Shown here: in pieces, positions 61,504-64,000 of the stretch | Numbering within the stretch: the stretch's first letter is position 1 | Layout of the letters: the number at the start of each line of letters is the position of its first letter | From: Laccaria trichodermophora | Taxonomy: Eukaryota; Basidiomycota; Agaricomycetes; Agaricales; Hydnangiaceae | Direction of reading: 5' to 3' | DNA: 64,000 nt | NCBI GenBank assembly: GCA_018417955.1 | Contig: JACTVC010000044.1 | Location: 62,001-126,000 of the forward strand | Program-made: the position numbers and the translations under genes | Notes under the pieces: model-generated | Seen by the model: only the letters and a program-made list of their open reading frames with translations | Told to the model about the DNA's origin: nothing | The model's database searches: none

Positions 61504-62439
61504 CACTTCAGTCACCCATTTTTGGGTACCTATGAGGTATATGAATTCTTTGATTTAAGGGTACCTCAATGGTACCCATTCCAGAGTGGTATGTGAGCAC
61601 CATACCAATACCATGGTACCATGGAATGGAAAACTCATACCATATCCCACTCATACCAATACCAAGTTACCATACCATACCATGACAAGTTATACCATAC
61701 CAAATGGTATGATACCACTTCATACCATCATACCAAAGCTGTCACTGGGTGTCTGGGGTCCTTTTCCAAAATAAATAAATAAATTCTGCAGGCTGCAATA
61801 CTGGTCCATTGGGTACCATTTTTTGTGGGGTGGTTCTCCATGTTTTTCTTGAGATATTGGGCTACAAATTGAGGCTAGATAGTCCAAACCATCTATTGAA
61901 AATGAGTTCAAATAGGCTTTATCCCAGCTTTCTCATGCATCCAAAGCCATTTAATGATACATATCTTTCCCAGTCCTTTCTATAAGAAGAACAAATATTC
62001 ATCCAAATCAAACAATACCACATCCATTGGGATGAAGTGGTCATTGAGAAGCAAAGAAAAGTGGAAAGGTTCTTCAGGTTTTTTCTAAGATTTCCAACTC
62101 CAAGTGGAGGCCAGATAGTCAACTCCAACCTTTTGAAATCAGTTCAATTGAGGGTTTTTTCATTCCTAAAAAGCCATTAATATGAATGCTTTCACCTCAT
62201 ACCATACCATGGTATTGCACCCTCATACCATGGTATTGCACTCCCATACCATACCATACCATACCATACCATGCACCCTCATACCATACCATGGTATCAG
62301 GAACCATAATCTATTTTTATTTAGGCAGAGGAAGGCAGAAAACCCTCATTTCGAAGTTTGTTTACATATATTTACCAATGGCTTTGACCAAAGTGAGGCT
62401 AAAATTTTGTAGTGTCTGCTTTGATGTGTGCACTATTTC

Positions 62440-62960
62440 CTAATTGGGCCATTTCCTAATTGGGAAAAGCGTTACACTTTTTTCTGCCACACCTAATGTC
62501 AGGCACAGTGTGCAGTTAGGTTGGGAACTGTTTCCCACGCTCTTTGGGCCACTGGAGTTATTGACTAGCTTAGTGTTGTCACTGTTCATGACGATGTCCG
62601 CACTATTTCCCAATTGGGCCATTTCCTAATTGGGAAAAGCGTTACACTTTTTTCTGCCATATCTAATGTCAGGCACATTGCGCATTTAGGTCAGGAACTA
62701 TTTCCCACGCTCTTTGGGCCACTGGAGTTAGTGGCTAACCTGGTGTTGTCATTGTTCATGACAATGTCCACACTATTTCCCAATTGGGCCATCTCCTAAT
62801 TGGGAAAAGCGTTACACTTTTTGCTGCCACACCTAATGTCAGGCACAGTGCACATTTAGGTTGGGAACTCTTTCCCACACTCTTTGGGCCACTGGAGTTA
62901 GTGGCTAGCTTAGTGTTGTCATTGTTTATGACAATGTTCGCATATTTCCTAATTTGGAAA
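62440..62960 (+). repeat. Three-copy tandem repeat, unit ~170 bp
   Basis: Units contain AATTGGGAAAAGCGTTACAC, CTCTTTGGGCCACTGGAGTT and CATGACNATGTCC. It is non-coding. Confidence 0.85.
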
Positions 62961-62984
62961 GTCATTACATAATATCAGTTTGGT

Positions 62985-63720
62985 TTGTACTGTCCGCTTT
63001 TTCACTACAAAAGTTACTAGTGTGCGCTTTTTTCATTACTAAAGTTTGTAGTCTTCACTTTTTTCATTACAAAAGTTTGTAGTGTCCGCTTTTTGGACAA
63101 CAAATATATGTAGTCTTTGCCTTTGTCATTACAAAGGCTTGTAGTGTACACTTTTTTCATTACAATGTTTGTAGTGTCCGCTTTTTTTATTACAATGTTT
63201 GTAGTGTGCGCTTTTTTCATTACAATATTTATAGTGTGCGCTTTTTAGACTACAAATGTTTGTAGTGTCCGCTTTTTTCATTACAATATTTATAGTGTGC
63301 GCTTTTTGGACTACAAATGTTTGTAGTGTGCGCTTTTTAGACTACGAAATTTTGTAGTGTCCGCTTTTTTCATTACAATGTTTGTAGTGTGCGCTTTTTT
63401 CATTACAATATTTATAGTGTGCGCTTTTTAGACTACAAATGTTTGTAGTGTCCGCTTTTTTCATTACAATGTTTGTAGTGTGCGCTTTTTCATTACAATA
63501 TTTATAGTGTGCGCTTTTTGGACTACAAATGTTTGTAGTGTGCGCTTTTTAGACTACGAAATTTTGTAGTGTGCGCTTTTTTCATTACAATGTTTGTAGT
63601 GTGCGCTTTTTAGACTACAAATGTTTGTAGTGTGCGCTTTTTTCATTACAATATTTGTAGTGTGCGCTTTTTTCATTACAATATTTATAGTGTGCGCTTT
63701 TTAGACTACAAAGAAGACAA
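62985..63720 (+). repeat. Hairpin-forming TTTGTAGTGTGCGC satellite
   Basis: More than 20 units of about 30 bp alternate TTTTTAGACTACAAATG and TTTTTTCATTACAATG around TTTGTAGTGTGCGC. Each CTACAAA...TTTGTAG pair is self-complementary. Related arrays lie in G (17420-17760 and mirror), at 52900-53200 and near 29050-29290. About 63700-64000 is related to 51600-51720 and carries more TTTGTAG units. Confidence 0.85.
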
Positions 63721-64000
63721 CTTGGGCATGAGTCTTGACACCTCAGTGTAGCCTCTTCTTACTTTCTATGATTCCCTGGATGGTACAAAGGCTGAATGAT
63801 GAAGAGCTCTTTTGGCTAGAGTCAGTTATTCTGAAACATTGAGCTATATCCCCATGTACCTGGATGGATACAGGGAAAATATCAGAAAAGCAGACCACAA
63901 GCTTTAAGAGTGCACACTACAAGCTTTTGTAGTCTGAAAAAGTAGACACAACAAGGCTTTCTAATGAAAAGGGAAAGACTACAAACATTTGTACTCCAAA

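Larger units (their letters stand above)
61504..64000. mobile_element. A2: left end of a second A-type element, runs off the window
   Basis: Starts CACTTCAGTCACCCATTTTTGGG and matches the left repeat of A to about 62300, including GGTACC motifs, ACCAT runs and CTGGGGTCCTTTTCCA at 61753. The expected target duplication is GAGATGGC (61496-61503). The right end lies beyond 64000, so the exact extent is unknown. Confidence 0.8.

Noticed and set aside
62985..63720. CRISPR-like array
   Set aside because: Units are contiguous and both parts repeat; there are no unique spacers and the sequence is eukaryotic.

Overview
The window looks like a repeat-dense, AT-rich chromosome segment from a mushroom-forming basidiomycete (Agaricomycete). 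Three things suggest this: short 50-70 nt GT-AG introns, a complete KDZ (Kyakuja-Dileera-Zisupton) transposase gene with an N-terminal CxC1-like cysteine cluster, and very long terminal inverted repeats. The species cannot be told from sequence alone. No rRNA, tRNA or CRISPR array was seen.

Layout. The window is a stack of transposons nested in one another. Seven left and six right ends carry the same 15-bp terminus, CACTTCAGTCACCCA. They define P1 (917-7207), A (9963-56226), B (10107-47322), E (22006-34965), D (23873-33097), C (37384-41303) and the start of a second A-type copy, A2 (61504 to beyond 64000). B is inserted in the left inverted repeat of A. E and C are inserted in B, and D sits in E. 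A different palindromic element, G (16035-19746), lies in an intron of a gene inside B. Target duplications are CATATCCC (B), TTTTGAAT (C), CCTGGATG (E) and ATAAGAG (P1).

B is the only element seen with a transposase. Without its nested insertions it would be about 16.6 kb, with inverted repeats of about 520 bp and three genes. Gene 1 (minus strand, 10 exons, 1005 aa, intact) has an unknown function. Gene 2 (plus strand, unknown function) is broken by element C and by an in-frame TGA. The KDZ transposase gene (plus strand, 12 exons, 1025 aa, intact) starts 206 bp after gene 2. Genes 1 and 2 diverge from a region that holds a cluster of dyad sequences of the form CAACC-N11/12-GGTTG. P1, E and C share the ends and subterminal arrays of B and code for nothing recognisable, so they are probably non-autonomous passengers mobilised by a B-type transposase.

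Outside B, the interior of A holds low-complexity blocks (G-rich minisatellites, CGTCGTC-rich modules, GGTAT arrays). The left flank of A (1-9962) holds P1 and older palindromic or tandem repeats. The right flank (56227-61503) holds tandem repeats, a small MITE, a solo LTR, and the 3' part of a gene for a tandem-repeat protein that is cut off by A2. All exon models come from reading splice signals and phase by eye. They are supported by total lengths that are multiples of three, not by transcripts.
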